This document shows, one piece after another, positions 54,701 to 59,075 of a DNA stretch of 64,000 nt. The stretch lies in NCBI GenBank assembly GCA_035048495.1, contig CM068545.1, positions 13,103,702 to 13,167,701 of the forward strand, given 5' to 3'. The notes below the pieces were generated by a model. That model was not told the DNA's origin. It made no database searches and worked only from the letters and a program-made list of their open reading frames with translations. Numbering within the stretch: the stretch's first letter is position 1; every line of letters begins with the position of its first letter. The position numbers were made by a program, and so were the translations under genes. This stretch comes from Euptelea pleiosperma (lineage: Eukaryota; Streptophyta; Magnoliopsida; Ranunculales; Eupteleaceae).

Positions 54701-57700
54701 ATGCCAAGTATAACCTCTTCTCAACGGAAAACAAAATCCTCAAACCTAATGCCCCTAAACTCTTTGAAAATAGATGACCATAAAGATTAGAAGAAGAAAA
54801 AGATTTGATCCATAAAATTTCTTGTGAAGCTTCAAAATCTAGGACCACATTCCTGACCTCCTAGTGCCTTGGATTGGCTAGTTGATTTGCAGGGTTGAGC
54901 TTTTCACAAATACACACAAAGACAAAAAGCACATATATACATGCTTATACATCTCATGATCATTCAATTCAGAAATTGAATTAAAAAAAATCAGAAAATA
55001 GTGAAAATGAAATAGACAAGTGCTAATGCTTAACAGAGTAAAAAGTTTAAAGGAGGATCTAAAATATAATTGACTAAATGATTAATTAAGTAGAATTGTA
55101 TTGATAGTATAATAGATGCATATTTGTATTCTATTATGCATGAATTATAATATTGAGAATTGGGGACCTAAAGATTTTGGAGGTTGGTTATTATTTATTT
55201 CGTCATGTCAATAACATTTATTCTCTCCTATAAATGGGATTCTACTTTAACAATTCCAACAAGAAGCATTTAACATAATAGCCTTTGGTTGTTACACTTC
55301 AGTTTATAAATGAATTTGCCCAATCAACTACTTAGTGGAAGCACAGGGGGAGCGGTGATTTATCTAGTTCAAATTTAAGGAACTAAATTTCTCAATGAGA
55401 GAGGTCTCTATTTTCACCTTCTTTTGCTCAGGAGATATTATCCCCTTACACAAGCTCCTTATTTTTCAGGTAGGATTGGAGGGTGAATATCTTGGACTTG
55501 ATAAAATAAGTCTCGCAAATAGTTCATTATGGACTTCTGGGAGTGACCTGCCAATTAATCAGAGTCTGATATGGTACAAGGTAAGTCTTCAAAGATCTAA
55601 ATTTTAAGTTCTGTAATTTAAAAGCGAAATTCTATATTACTTCAGAGTTCAGGCATACTTCACCCATCCAACCAATACCACTGCACATGTAACAGTAAAA
55701 GTGAGAGTTTTGGGTTTTTAGCTACACTAATTTATATGAGCTATGTGACTTTAGAGATGGACGTGTTTTGGTGAATTAGACATGTATGTGTTCTGTTGTA
55801 ACCCATCTATGCCAGGTGTCAACAGTGCAACACTAGGAAGCAAATTATCTAACCAGTTTGTATGTGTTCTATTGTAACCCATTCATTGACTTGACAAGCA
55901 TCTCAAACCGGGCATAGGACCCAAATTTTATTTCCTATTTTCTAAAAAAAAACATGTTATTGGATATATAGATATTAAATGGATATGCATGTTGTCAAAC
56001 TTGAGGTCTTTTTCTCTTCATGGCTTATGTAGTGAAGGCTAGTTTTAGTCTTTCATTATTTTATTGTTTACATTGTTAGCATTCATTAATAATCATTCTT
56101 GGAATCTTTATATTATTAGACTCAAGTGAAAATAATAAAGGGTGGAGACTGAAGCTCCTAACCCTAATTATTTTTCCCTTATTCTTCCTCCTTTCTTCCT
56201 AATCAAATTTACTAGGAATGATGTTAATTATGGTGCACTCAAACATTCTCCTCACAAATATTAGTGGGAGGCTCACTCATTTGTATGTGATTATCTTGAA
56301 GGGACTGTTTTGAAATTTTTGGCAAGCCAAGGGGTTATTTTGGGAATTTTTGAAATAACTTACTTTGTTGCAAACTTGATAGATTTTTTGGATGTACGGA
56401 GTGGGATATTAAATTCTGGAAGTTAGCTCAAGAGGTTGTGTTTGTAACTAGAGCATATTTGGTTTAATGTGTTCTTTGTTACCCTCAGACAACATTTATT
56501 GCTCCCGAAGGGAAGGGGCCCTTGGCGTTAAATCTTGCAAGCATGGGGAAGGGTCAAGCATGGGTTAATGGTCAAGGCATAGGGCGATACTGGTCTGCTT
56601 ATCTTGCGCCGTCAACTGGATGCACGAAGAATTGTGACTACAGAGGATCCTATGATGCTTCAAAATGTCTAAAGAACTGTGGTCAACCCACTCAAACATT
56701 GTAAGATTGTATACTTCTTTCTTTTTCTTTTCTTCCACTAATGTGTCTTTTTATTTTTTTAGATTATTTATTGAAATATTTAGAGAAGCAATTTTAAAGA
56801 CCAATTATCTAATTATTGTAATAATTATTACTACTATTATGCATTGCTCCCATGTCTTCTATTAGTAAATATAAAAATGTGTTATATTTCAGGTATCATG
56901 TCCCACGCACTTGGGTACATTCTGGCGAAAATCTATTGGTTCTCCATGAAGAACTTGGTGGTGACCCTTCAAAGATCTCTGTATCAACCCGGACTGGCGA
57001 AGAGATATGTTCGCATGTGTCAGAGTCCGATCCTCCACCAGTAGATTCTTGGAAATCAGACTCTGAGTTTATGTCTCTAAGACCCGAAGTCCGCTTGAGT
57101 TGTGAACGAGGATGGCAAATTAATTCAATCAAATTTGCAAGTTTTGGAAGTCCTGAAGGACAATGTGGGAAGTTCAGTCATGGGATGTGCCACGCTGAGA
57201 ATGTGTTACAAATTGTTCAGGAGGTAACAAAGATCTTTCCTTGCTCATATTTGTTGACAAAAGAAAAAAAGAACATTCAATACACCTTCTTTTATCACGA
57301 TATTGAGTAGCATCACCTTCATGTTAAGAGCTACTCATCACCTTCATGTTCCATGTTTTGGTACCTTTTTCACAAACCACCTATACTACAACCTGGTTAT
57401 GTATACGCTCCACATTGACCACAAAAAAGAGTGCAAATGATCAGATAGTCAGTCTTATTACATTAGGGCTAAGATATTTTCTGTGGGGCCAATGGTTGGA
57501 CAGTCTGTATCAATGAGCATGTATGACGGGTATGGTAGAAACCAGTAGAACTGTAGTTGTAAATTGTTAATGACCTAACCTTTAAGCAATTCACTTGTCT
57601 TTCTGGACTAGGAACATTTCACCTTCAAATTAACATAGAGGAGCACCATTACAAATCCTCGTTTTATAGGTGATATGTTGATCTATAATGATATGTGCAG

Positions 57701-58224
57701 TATAACACGAGATTATAACTTCCCATGCCATGGCTCCTAGGAGCATCTGTAGGAAAAAAAAAGAAATGACTTGATCAAATGATTGTTTTCATCCAGTCAA
57801 TCACATTCTTTTGAATTATAATGTCTATATCAGGTGGTTACAAGCAAATTGAGTCGAATTATAATGTCTATGTCGGGTGGTTACAAGCAAATTGAGTCGT
57901 TTTTCATAGGAGGATTCAGGTGGGAAGTGTGGACTTGGTCCCTGCTTACACACCAAAAAAGGGTAAAAGAGAAGTCTAAATGGGCTGTTGGTGACACCCC
58001 AGCTCATTTGATTGACTGCATCACCAAGTGTTGTTTGTCCCAACCACCACTGATTTTCTAGCATTTTATTTTGGTACTTCAATTATTTCTCACATATTTT
58101 GGTGGAATTACAGGCTTGCATTGGCCATGAGAGTTGTTCAATCCCCGTCTCCACAGCTATCTTTGGTGATCCTTGCCCTGGAGCGTTAAAAAGCCTTGCA
58201 ATCGAAGCTCTTTGCAGTGATTGA
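8055..58224 (+). CDS. BGAL: GH35 beta-galactosidase (plant BGAL family) with C-terminal lectin domain; 5' exons lie outside the window
   Basis: Seen: fourteen exons with GT donors and AG acceptors join, all phases matching, into 1998 coding bases ending TGA at 58222-58224. No exon contains a stop or frameshift. The first exon opens with VENEYG, which carries the GH35 acid/base Glu. WTENYSGW in exon 2 carries the nucleophile Glu. [39 protein letters not shown] and [16 protein letters not shown] are plant BGAL signatures. The last about 80 residues (LSCERGWQI to EALCSD) form a Cys-rich galactose-binding lectin (SUEL) domain. Family knowledge: these secreted enzymes remove terminal beta-galactose from cell-wall polymers and glycoproteins. 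Plant members with the lectin domain are about 800-850 residues long, so about 175 N-terminal residues, including the signal peptide, are missing. I find no such exon in bases 1-8054. Introns reach 12.9, 13.7 and 10.3 kb because of nested transposons. The exact family member is not assigned. Confidence 0.96.
8209..8960. repeat. Cluster of about four hairpin-repeat units in BGAL intron 1
   Basis: The imperfect palindrome GTGAGGATGATCTC-loop-GAGATCATCCTCAC occurs, diverged, at 8317-8352, 8463-8500, 8631-8660 and 8817-8852. Spacing is about 150-190 bases, and a shared tail (aaaaatcagcccattc...) follows each. The same unit lies in 12315-12698 and 63537-63690. No coding potential. Confidence 0.65.
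9150..9782 (-). mobile_element. Truncated Copia: RNase H end plus 3' LTR
   Basis: A 134-residue frame at 9372-9776 ([20 protein letters not shown].. [20 protein letters not shown]) is the Copia RNase H C-terminus. Next to its stop is a polypurine tract TTGAGGGGGAG (inverse 9366-9376), then an LTR ending ttcaaca at 9365. The LTR start near 9150 is uncertain. The element breaks off at about 9782, just before the conserved TYVGGN, and the rest and its 5' LTR are gone. Confidence 0.8.
10175..10263 (+). CDS. BGAL: BGAL exon 2 of 14 in window
   Basis: 89 bases from INTCNGFYC to SGW, with a split Trp codon (TG|G). It carries WTEN, whose Glu is the GH35 nucleophile. The acceptor is aatgcag and the donor gtaata. 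Confidence 0.96.
10379..10484 (+). CDS. BGAL: BGAL exon 3 of 14 in window
   Basis: 106 bases encoding [20 protein letters not shown].. to QNYYM, ending in phase 0. The RP.EDLAF.VARF..TGG pattern is conserved in plant BGALs. Acceptor attacag, donor gtaagc. Confidence 0.96.
10583..10670 (+). CDS. BGAL: BGAL exon 4 of 14 in window
   Basis: 88 bases encoding [20 protein letters not shown].. to DEY plus one base of Gly. The donor gtaaat opens a 12.9-kb intron. Confidence 0.96.
10813..11450 (-). mobile_element. Possible LTR-element relic
   Basis: Low-complexity coding-like minus-strand frames and a PBS-like TGGTATCAAAG (inverse near 11320). No recognisable domain is intact. This could be ordinary intron sequence. 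Confidence 0.25.
11440..11476. repeat. GT microsatellite followed by a G homopolymer
   Basis: A tgtgtg run passes directly into about 14 consecutive G. Slippage-prone; length may be uncertain in the assembly. Confidence 0.85.
11558..11907. mobile_element. MITE with inverted ends (GCGTTTGGGTAAGCT)
   Basis: The left end GCTGCGTTTGGGTAAGCT and right end AGCTTACCCAAATGTAGC are inverse with two mismatches. Length about 350 bp, no ORF. The target duplication is not clear (possibly 3 bp), so the superfamily is open, perhaps PIF/Harbinger. Confidence 0.6.
11908..12292. other. Intronic stretch without recognised gene
   Basis: A/G-rich text resembling LTR sequence (gaaagaactagaaaagagag near 12010) but no ends, PBS or domain found. 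Confidence 0.4.
12315..12698. mobile_element. Micron-like MITE flanked by TA microsatellites
   Basis: The ends are GGGTCAAGATCTGGGGACAA and, inverted, GGGTCAGGATCGGGGGACAA. A (TA)n run lies immediately left (12293-12314) and right (about 12702-12734). The interior holds two copies of the hairpin unit (12406-12440, 12572-12609). Known rice Micron elements also sit within TA repeats; relation to them is inferred from structure only. Confidence 0.65.
12742..12913 (-). mobile_element. Helitron-like element, 172 bp
   Basis: On the minus strand it begins TCTATATAACAAAACA. It ends with a hairpin GTGCCGATGGCAC, ten bases, then CTAG followed by T. That is the Helitron end grammar (5' TC, 3' hairpin plus CTRR, no TSD). 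No ORF. Confidence 0.5.
12914..13600 (-). repeat. Two further, decayed copies of the Helitron-like 3' module
   Basis: The module (inverse of ggcactN..cgacaaag...tttgNcaaaat) recurs at about 12920-12975 and 13268-13322. The CTAG end is altered in both. Between them lie unrelated A/T-rich sequence and ataacgg/ccgttat inverted words. Confidence 0.4.
13671..13830 (-). mobile_element. Helitron-like element, 160 bp
   Basis: The minus strand starts A|TCTATATAACAAAACAGG and ends with the stem GTGCC...GGGCA and CTATT. It is similar throughout to 12742-12913. Confidence 0.45.
13831..14316. other. Intron sequence, nothing recognised
   Basis: No ORF, terminal repeat or tandem structure found in this stretch of the 12.9-kb BGAL intron. 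Confidence 0.5.
14317..14623. mobile_element. Tourist-type MITE (PIF/Harbinger), TSD TTA
   Basis: The termini GGGCGTGTTTGATTGC and GCAATCAAACACGCCC are perfect inverses over 16 bases. TTA lies on both sides (14314-14316, 14624-14626). 307 bp, no ORF. Confidence 0.85.
14970..15782. repeat. Direct tandem duplication, unit about 426 bp
   Basis: The unit beginning gagaagctggaaacccaga (14970) recurs from 15396 with few differences, through ggatgatggaacacactagg and gtgtgacgtgatgtgtcgac. Both copies end in TCATCA repeats. No coding content; the short frames overlap the repeat. Confidence 0.85.
15783..16034 (-). mobile_element. LINE 3' end (L1 type), target of the Copia insertion
   Basis: Minus-strand reading [20 protein letters not shown] then NVQVEG..GARGR is the C-terminal motif of a common plant LINE. 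Downstream are IVGT-type end sequence and a (ATG)n tail, seen as TCATCA repeats on the + strand. The Copia at 16040 interrupts it. Confidence 0.75.
16040..16249 (-). repeat. Copia-1 3' LTR
   Basis: 210 bp, TG...CA. It differs from the partner LTR at two positions (cccgat/cccaat and tataat/tacaat). Confidence 0.96.
16257..20648 (-). pseudogene. Copia-1 gag-pol polyprotein with one in-frame stop
   Basis: The start ATG is at 20648 ([13 protein letters not shown]). Order by residue: gag with [11 protein letters not shown], zinc knuckle [14 protein letters not shown] near 270, protease [13 protein letters not shown] near 383, and GAG-preintegrase WHNRLGH. Integrase has HSDVWGP near 579, RTDNGGEY and [12 protein letters not shown] has [14 protein letters not shown], with IVYVDDIVV near 1145. 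RNase H ends with [13 protein letters not shown] and the stop at 16257. The only defect I find is TAG at 16710-16712, where DADWAG has its Trp. TGG to TAG is a single G-to-A change. Total about 1463 codons. Polyprotein self-processing and antisense location are family inference. Confidence 0.93.
21224..21433 (-). repeat. Copia-1 5' LTR
   Basis: 210 bp; followed inward by the Met-type PBS. Confidence 0.96.
21690..22207 (+). mobile_element. LINE remnant: RNase H domain and poly(A) tail
   Basis: Reading [18 protein letters not shown] then [16 protein letters not shown], then [18 protein letters not shown] and [16 protein letters not shown] gives an RNase H of plant L1-type elements. It has several stops. 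It ends in a run of A at about 22198-22207. Confidence 0.75.
22208..22800 (-). pseudogene. Heavily decayed Copia RT
   Basis: The minus strand shows [10 protein letters not shown], then a later fragment [19 protein letters not shown], as expected for Copia RT, with many stops and indels. No LTRs assigned. Confidence 0.65.
22903..23187. mobile_element. Tourist-like MITE, TSD TTA
   Basis: The ends GGGGGCGTTTGGCAAC and CCTAAACGCTCCC are inverse with mismatches. TTA lies at 22900-22902 and 23188-23190. 285 bp; the interior carries acttctNNaagtagaag-like words. Confidence 0.75.
23537..23655 (+). CDS. BGAL: BGAL exon 5 of 14 in window
   Basis: 119 bases encoding (G)[18 protein letters not shown].. 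to RLGANLE. It completes the Gly codon begun 12.9 kb upstream. Acceptor atgcag, donor gtatac. Confidence 0.95.
24041..24563 (-). mobile_element. Solo LTR related to Copia-1, split by TRIM-A copy 2
   Basis: TGTTG at 24041 and then, beyond the TRIM, ttagatcgtaactagaacaa to gcccctgagaacc match the Copia-1 LTR order with divergence. Flanks aatat and catat (24036-24040, 24564-24568) may be the TSD. No internal region. Confidence 0.65.
24047..24359 (+). mobile_element. TRIM-A copy 2 (complete)
   Basis: LTRs at 24047-24166 and 24241-24359. PBS TGGTATCAGAGCC follows the first directly. The 74-bp core contains GGTTCAAGTCTCC and a purine tract before the second LTR. No ORF. The flanking duplication is not visible. 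Confidence 0.85.
24914..25078 (+). CDS. BGAL: BGAL exon 6 of 14 in window
   Basis: 55 codons, [20 protein letters not shown].. to VFNTAK, with the family hallmark [15 protein letters not shown]. Acceptor gctag; donor gtatta opens a 13.7-kb intron. Confidence 0.96.
26394..31360 (+). pseudogene. Copia-2 gag-pol, broken
   Basis: ATG at 26394 (MADPPPLVV). Gag [11 protein letters not shown]; in-frame TAG at 26859-26861. Zinc knuckle near 27310 (with [12 protein letters not shown]). Protease [13 protein letters not shown] near 27600. One-base frame changes near 27643 and 28120. Integrase 28159 onward ([25 protein letters not shown]). [15 protein letters not shown] up to TAA at 29563-29565, then the hAT-type insertion. 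RT resumes at 30150 ([22 protein letters not shown]) and RNase H ends at 31360. Not translatable as one protein. Confidence 0.92.
29591..30144. mobile_element. Non-autonomous hAT-type element, 554 bp, inside Copia-2 RT
   Basis: The ends CAAGGAAATAAATTTC and GAAATTTATTTCCTTG are perfect inverses over 16 bases. TSD GCTGGATG lies at 29583-29590 and 30145-30152. It is rich in CGAAATATTTCG-like words and has no transposase. Excision of one TSD and the element would restore ..QLDVKNAF.. spacing. Confidence 0.9.
32089..33640 (-). pseudogene. Copia-D gag-integrase-RT fragments
   Basis: 33279-33608: gag of the UBN2 type ([36 protein letters not shown]). 33149-33334: GAG-preintegrase ([18 protein letters not shown]). 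32671-33053: integrase pieces ([39 protein letters not shown]). 32390-32764: integrase C-terminal side ([37 protein letters not shown]). 32005-32292: the beginning of RT ([20 protein letters not shown]), which stops where the RT/RNase H deletion begins. Several frameshifts and stops. Confidence 0.85.
34561..34928. other. Intron sequence, nothing recognised
   Basis: No ORF, repeat ends or domain similarity seen between Copia-D and the TIR element at 34929. Confidence 0.45.
34929..35645. mobile_element. TIR element (GGCATGAAATGGGT ends) hosting a hAT-type MITE
   Basis: Left GGCATGAAATGGGT and right ACCCCATTTCATGCC are inverse. The interior has repeated ggatccgaNtc-type words. The TSD is not clear. 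The 35063-35359 MITE lies inside. Confidence 0.55.
35063..35359. mobile_element. hAT-type MITE, 297 bp, TSD TCTATATG
   Basis: The ends TAGGGGTGTACAT and ATGTACACTCCTA are inverse with one mismatch. TCTATATG lies at 35055-35062 and 35360-35367. The interior is GC-rich, with ggcccNggcc-like words unlike the A/T-rich surroundings. Confidence 0.85.
37330..37792 (-). mobile_element. TRIM-B (complete, 463 bp), TSD AAATT
   Basis: 205-bp LTRs at 37330-37534 and 37588-37792 with ends TA...CA on the minus strand. The core is only 53 bp, with PBS-like TGGTATAAGAACGG and tRNA-like GTGTTCGAGACTCC. TSD AAATT lies at 37325-37329 and 37793-37797. LTRs differ at about 17 sites, mostly transitions. Confidence 0.9.
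37877..38188 (+). mobile_element. TRIM-A copy 3 (complete, 312 bp)
   Basis: 119-bp LTRs at 37877-37995 and 38070-38188. PBS TGGTATCAGAGCC at 37996, core with GGTTCAAGTCTCC, purine tract gctgagggggag. TSD GAGAT/TAGAT (37872-37876, 38189-38193) with one mismatch. Confidence 0.9.
38771..38970 (+). CDS. BGAL: BGAL exon 7 of 14 in window
   Basis: 200 bases, [20 protein letters not shown].. to FLWYTT plus two bases of Ser. [19 protein letters not shown] is diagnostic for plant BGAL. The acceptor is gattgaag and the donor gtaaaa. Confidence 0.95.
38971..39578. other. BGAL intron 7, no element recognised
   Basis: 608 bases of A/T-rich intron with no terminal repeat or coding domain. Confidence 0.5.
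39579..39685 (+). CDS. BGAL: BGAL exon 8 of 14 in window
   Basis: 107 bases, [20 protein letters not shown].. to NKKVV plus one base of Gly. [12 protein letters not shown] matches the galactose-binding-like jelly-roll region of BGALs. Acceptor ttgacag, donor gtaggt. Confidence 0.95.
39686..40814. other. Proximal part of BGAL intron 8, little recognised
   Basis: A/T-rich. At 40725-40800 there are ccttaggcattaaggcaccc words of a common plant repeat type, without definable ends. Confidence 0.4.
40815..41140. mobile_element. LTR-like remnant
   Basis: Text such as gatttacgtggttccctcta and paired gaggtacgt words resembles Copia LTRs (compare the acgtNgaaaa block of Copia-D). No PBS, polypurine tract or partner LTR. 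Confidence 0.35.
41164..41710 (-). mobile_element. LINE 3' end, minus strand
   Basis: The minus strand reads [17 protein letters not shown], later [18 protein letters not shown] and [20 protein letters not shown], then a (ATG)n tail (41164-41190 as TCATCA). This is the same LINE family as 15783-16034. Confidence 0.75.
41915..42550 (+). mobile_element. LINE 3' end, plus strand, with hAT-type insert
   Basis: [40 protein letters not shown] and [12 protein letters not shown], then after the insert [23 protein letters not shown] and a short atgatgatga tail. The reading frame is otherwise open. Confidence 0.8.
42112..42473. mobile_element. hAT-type MITE, 362 bp, 8-bp TSD
   Basis: The ends CATGGTTGAAAATTTC and GAAATTTTAAACCTTG are imperfect inverses. 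TSD GACGTGAC/GACATGAC (42104-42111, 42474-42481). The interior is built of degenerate TTTCGTAATG/TTTCGGAATG repeats. Confidence 0.75.
42720..43200. repeat. A/T-rich region with ggatat/atatcc words
   Basis: Dense repeats of cgaatNNNgaat and ggatatcNgatt words. The frame at 43078-43320 is low-complexity. Possibly a decayed MITE; ends not found. Confidence 0.35.
43789..43898 (+). CDS. BGAL: BGAL exon 9 of 14 in window
   Basis: 110 bases, (G)[19 protein letters not shown].. to MMIGVQ, phase 0 end. Acceptor attgcag; donor gtacac opens a 10.3-kb intron. Confidence 0.95.
44455..44600 (+). mobile_element. Possible tRNA-derived SINE head
   Basis: TTGCTAAGTTGGTAAAG resembles a pol III A box and, about 40 bases on, GGTTTGAAACCC a B box. 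No clear tail or TSD, and no tRNA cloverleaf completes. Confidence 0.35.
45583..45826. mobile_element. MITE, 244 bp, TSD AGTCACAC
   Basis: The ends TATGATACCCGGATAC and GTATCTGGGCATCATA are imperfect inverses. AGTCACAC lies at 45575-45582 and 45827-45834. The interior is rich in gtatcc/ggatac words. Confidence 0.8.
45930..47262 (+). mobile_element. LINE 3' part: RT C-terminal region and zinc-binding domain
   Basis: [14 protein letters not shown], then [33 protein letters not shown] and [15 protein letters not shown]. Further on are [15 protein letters not shown], the zf-RVT signature [17 protein letters not shown] and [17 protein letters not shown] poly(A) run follows at about 47249-47261. 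Stops and frame changes make it a pseudogene. It sits in BGAL intron 9, sense orientation. Confidence 0.85.
47523..48180 (-). mobile_element. LTR-element remnant: leader, PBS and 5' LTR
   Basis: PBS-like TGGTACCAGAGC (inverse near 47950) next to an LTR-like start TGTAAATTTATC at about 47956, running to about 48180. The leader 47523-47945 carries ttcatc/gaatagt repeats. No coding part. Confidence 0.45.
48652..53010 (-). pseudogene. Copia-3 gag-pol with two frameshifts
   Basis: Probable ATG at 53010 ([13 protein letters not shown]). Gag [11 protein letters not shown]; two consecutive zinc knuckles ([28 protein letters not shown]); protease [13 protein letters not shown]. The frame ends near 51690 at ISLSCPSC where relatives read [11 protein letters not shown], consistent with loss of two bases. 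A second shift (one base) lies near 51415, where SALFQS is expected. From there a 934-codon frame is open through integrase ([28 protein letters not shown]), RT ([23 protein letters not shown]) and RNase H ([13 protein letters not shown]) to the stop at 48652. Confidence 0.92.
53579..53608 (-). promoter_or_regulatory. Paired TGACGTCA palindromes in the Copia-3 leader
   Basis: TGACGTCA occurs at 53579-53586 and 53601-53608, between PBS and gag. Copia-2 has the same pair at 25599-25606 and 25620-25627. The word is a bZIP-type site; function is inferred only. Confidence 0.4.
54244..54348 (+). CDS. BGAL: BGAL exon 10 of 14 in window
   Basis: 35 codons, [20 protein letters not shown].. to DWTYQ, phase 0 at both ends. 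NYG.WFD..GAGI is the family pattern. Acceptor tgccag, donor gttttg. Confidence 0.95.
54349..55469. other. BGAL intron 10, nothing recognised
   Basis: 1.1 kb, A/T-rich, no repeat ends or domains. The frame at 54645-54848 (minus) is not supported by codon pattern or homology. Confidence 0.5.
55470..55580 (+). CDS. BGAL: BGAL exon 11 of 14 in window
   Basis: 37 codons, [20 protein letters not shown].. to QSLIWYK. Acceptor tttttcag, donor gtaagt. Confidence 0.95.
55581..56488. other. BGAL intron 11, nothing recognised
   Basis: 908 bases without ORF or element ends. Confidence 0.5.
56489..56700 (+). CDS. BGAL: BGAL exon 12 of 14 in window
   Basis: 212 bases from [20 protein letters not shown] to CGQPTQT plus two bases of Leu. 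It includes [17 protein letters not shown] and a Cys-rich C..NCDYRG..C..CGQPTQ segment typical of BGAL. Acceptor cctcag, donor gtaaga. Confidence 0.96.
56893..57223 (+). CDS. BGAL: BGAL exon 13 of 14 in window
   Basis: 331 bases from (L)[19 protein letters not shown] to VQE. The second half starts the lectin domain ([29 protein letters not shown]). Acceptor tttcag, donor gtaaca. Confidence 0.96.
57224..58113. other. BGAL last intron; short direct repeat
   Basis: 890 bases. The segment ataatgtctatNtcNggtgg followed by ttacaagcaaattgagtcg is duplicated at 57818-57857 and 57859-57899. Nothing else recognised. Confidence 0.5.
58114..58224 (+). CDS. BGAL: BGAL last exon (14 of 14 in window)
   Basis: 36 codons plus [23 protein letters not shown].. 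to EALCSD. It closes the SUEL-type lectin domain with four of its cysteines. The acceptor is attacag. Confidence 0.96.
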   Translation, partial: ACIGHESCSIPVSTAIFGDPCPGALKSLAIEALCSD

Positions 58225-58878
58225 AATTTCCGCTTTGGCGGTGCAAACTGAGGAAGAAGTCGGCAGCGTTGGATTCTTACTGGCAACCATTTGCACATAG
58301 GATTGAATTTATGTGTCATGGGGTTGTCGTATGTTAGAATTTATTGCTCAGTTGGTTAACCAAGCAAAACTCTTAATAAAATTTCATGGGTTTTGCTTCA
58401 TTATATAGCTTGTTTGTTTTCAATTTAAATTTTTTTTTTTTTTTTTCAAGAAAAATATTTTTTTCTCAAACACCACGGATGAAATTGGAACATCTGAAAG
58501 GCAACAAGAAATCCCGACAGAGCTTCGTCCATCTCTTAAGGCTTCGAGGATGGAAAAATTGATGGAGGAAACCTAGAAAATTTCGAGAAAAATATAAGGA
58601 TTAGAAACTTCATCAACCTTAATTATCATCCATCCCCTGACCATCATCCAACTGTTCCCCAACCATTGAGAAGTCTTGTAAAGAAACCCAAAGCTCCTGG
58701 GTTGCTTTACTCAATTAAATCAAATTCTTAAAAAATCATCCAACTCTAGGGTAAGTGGTAGAATTTCACATATTAGACCACCTTATGTGAGGGCCATTGA
58801 CCTAAATATTCTTATAAGGCGGTTGAGGGCCATGGACCTCTTAAGACTATCACAACTACCCCTAACATAAAGCTTATA
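58225..58878. other. Intergenic space between convergent genes
   Basis: 654 bases between the BGAL stop and the quinone oxidoreductase stop. It holds the probable BGAL poly(A) signal and a T-rich tract. No ORF or transposon is recognised. The two 3' UTRs could overlap. Confidence 0.6.
58375..58380 (+). terminator. Probable BGAL polyadenylation signal
   Basis: Canonical AATAAA about 150 bases after the stop codon, followed by a T-rich tract (58429-58447). The spacing fits a plant 3' UTR. No transcript evidence is available. Confidence 0.5.
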
Positions 58879-59075
58879 TCATGGAAGGAGCAGTATCTTC
58901 CCAATATGCTTGCTGCTTTCCATTAGCAGGTGAGCCTCTGCAGCTTCAGACAAGGGAAAAGACTTATAAACAACAGGCTTCACCTTGCCTGCAGCGATTG
59001 CTGGCCAAACGTTCTTCTCTACCTCACTCACAATTGTTGCTTTGTTCTCAAGGCTCCTTGCCCGCAAGCCTGCCG
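58879..59075 (-). CDS. Quinone oxidoreductase exon 6 (last)
   Basis: 197 bases, (A)AGLRARSLENKATIVSEVE.. to GKILLLP and TGA. The acceptor is ATACAG. Confidence 0.95.
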
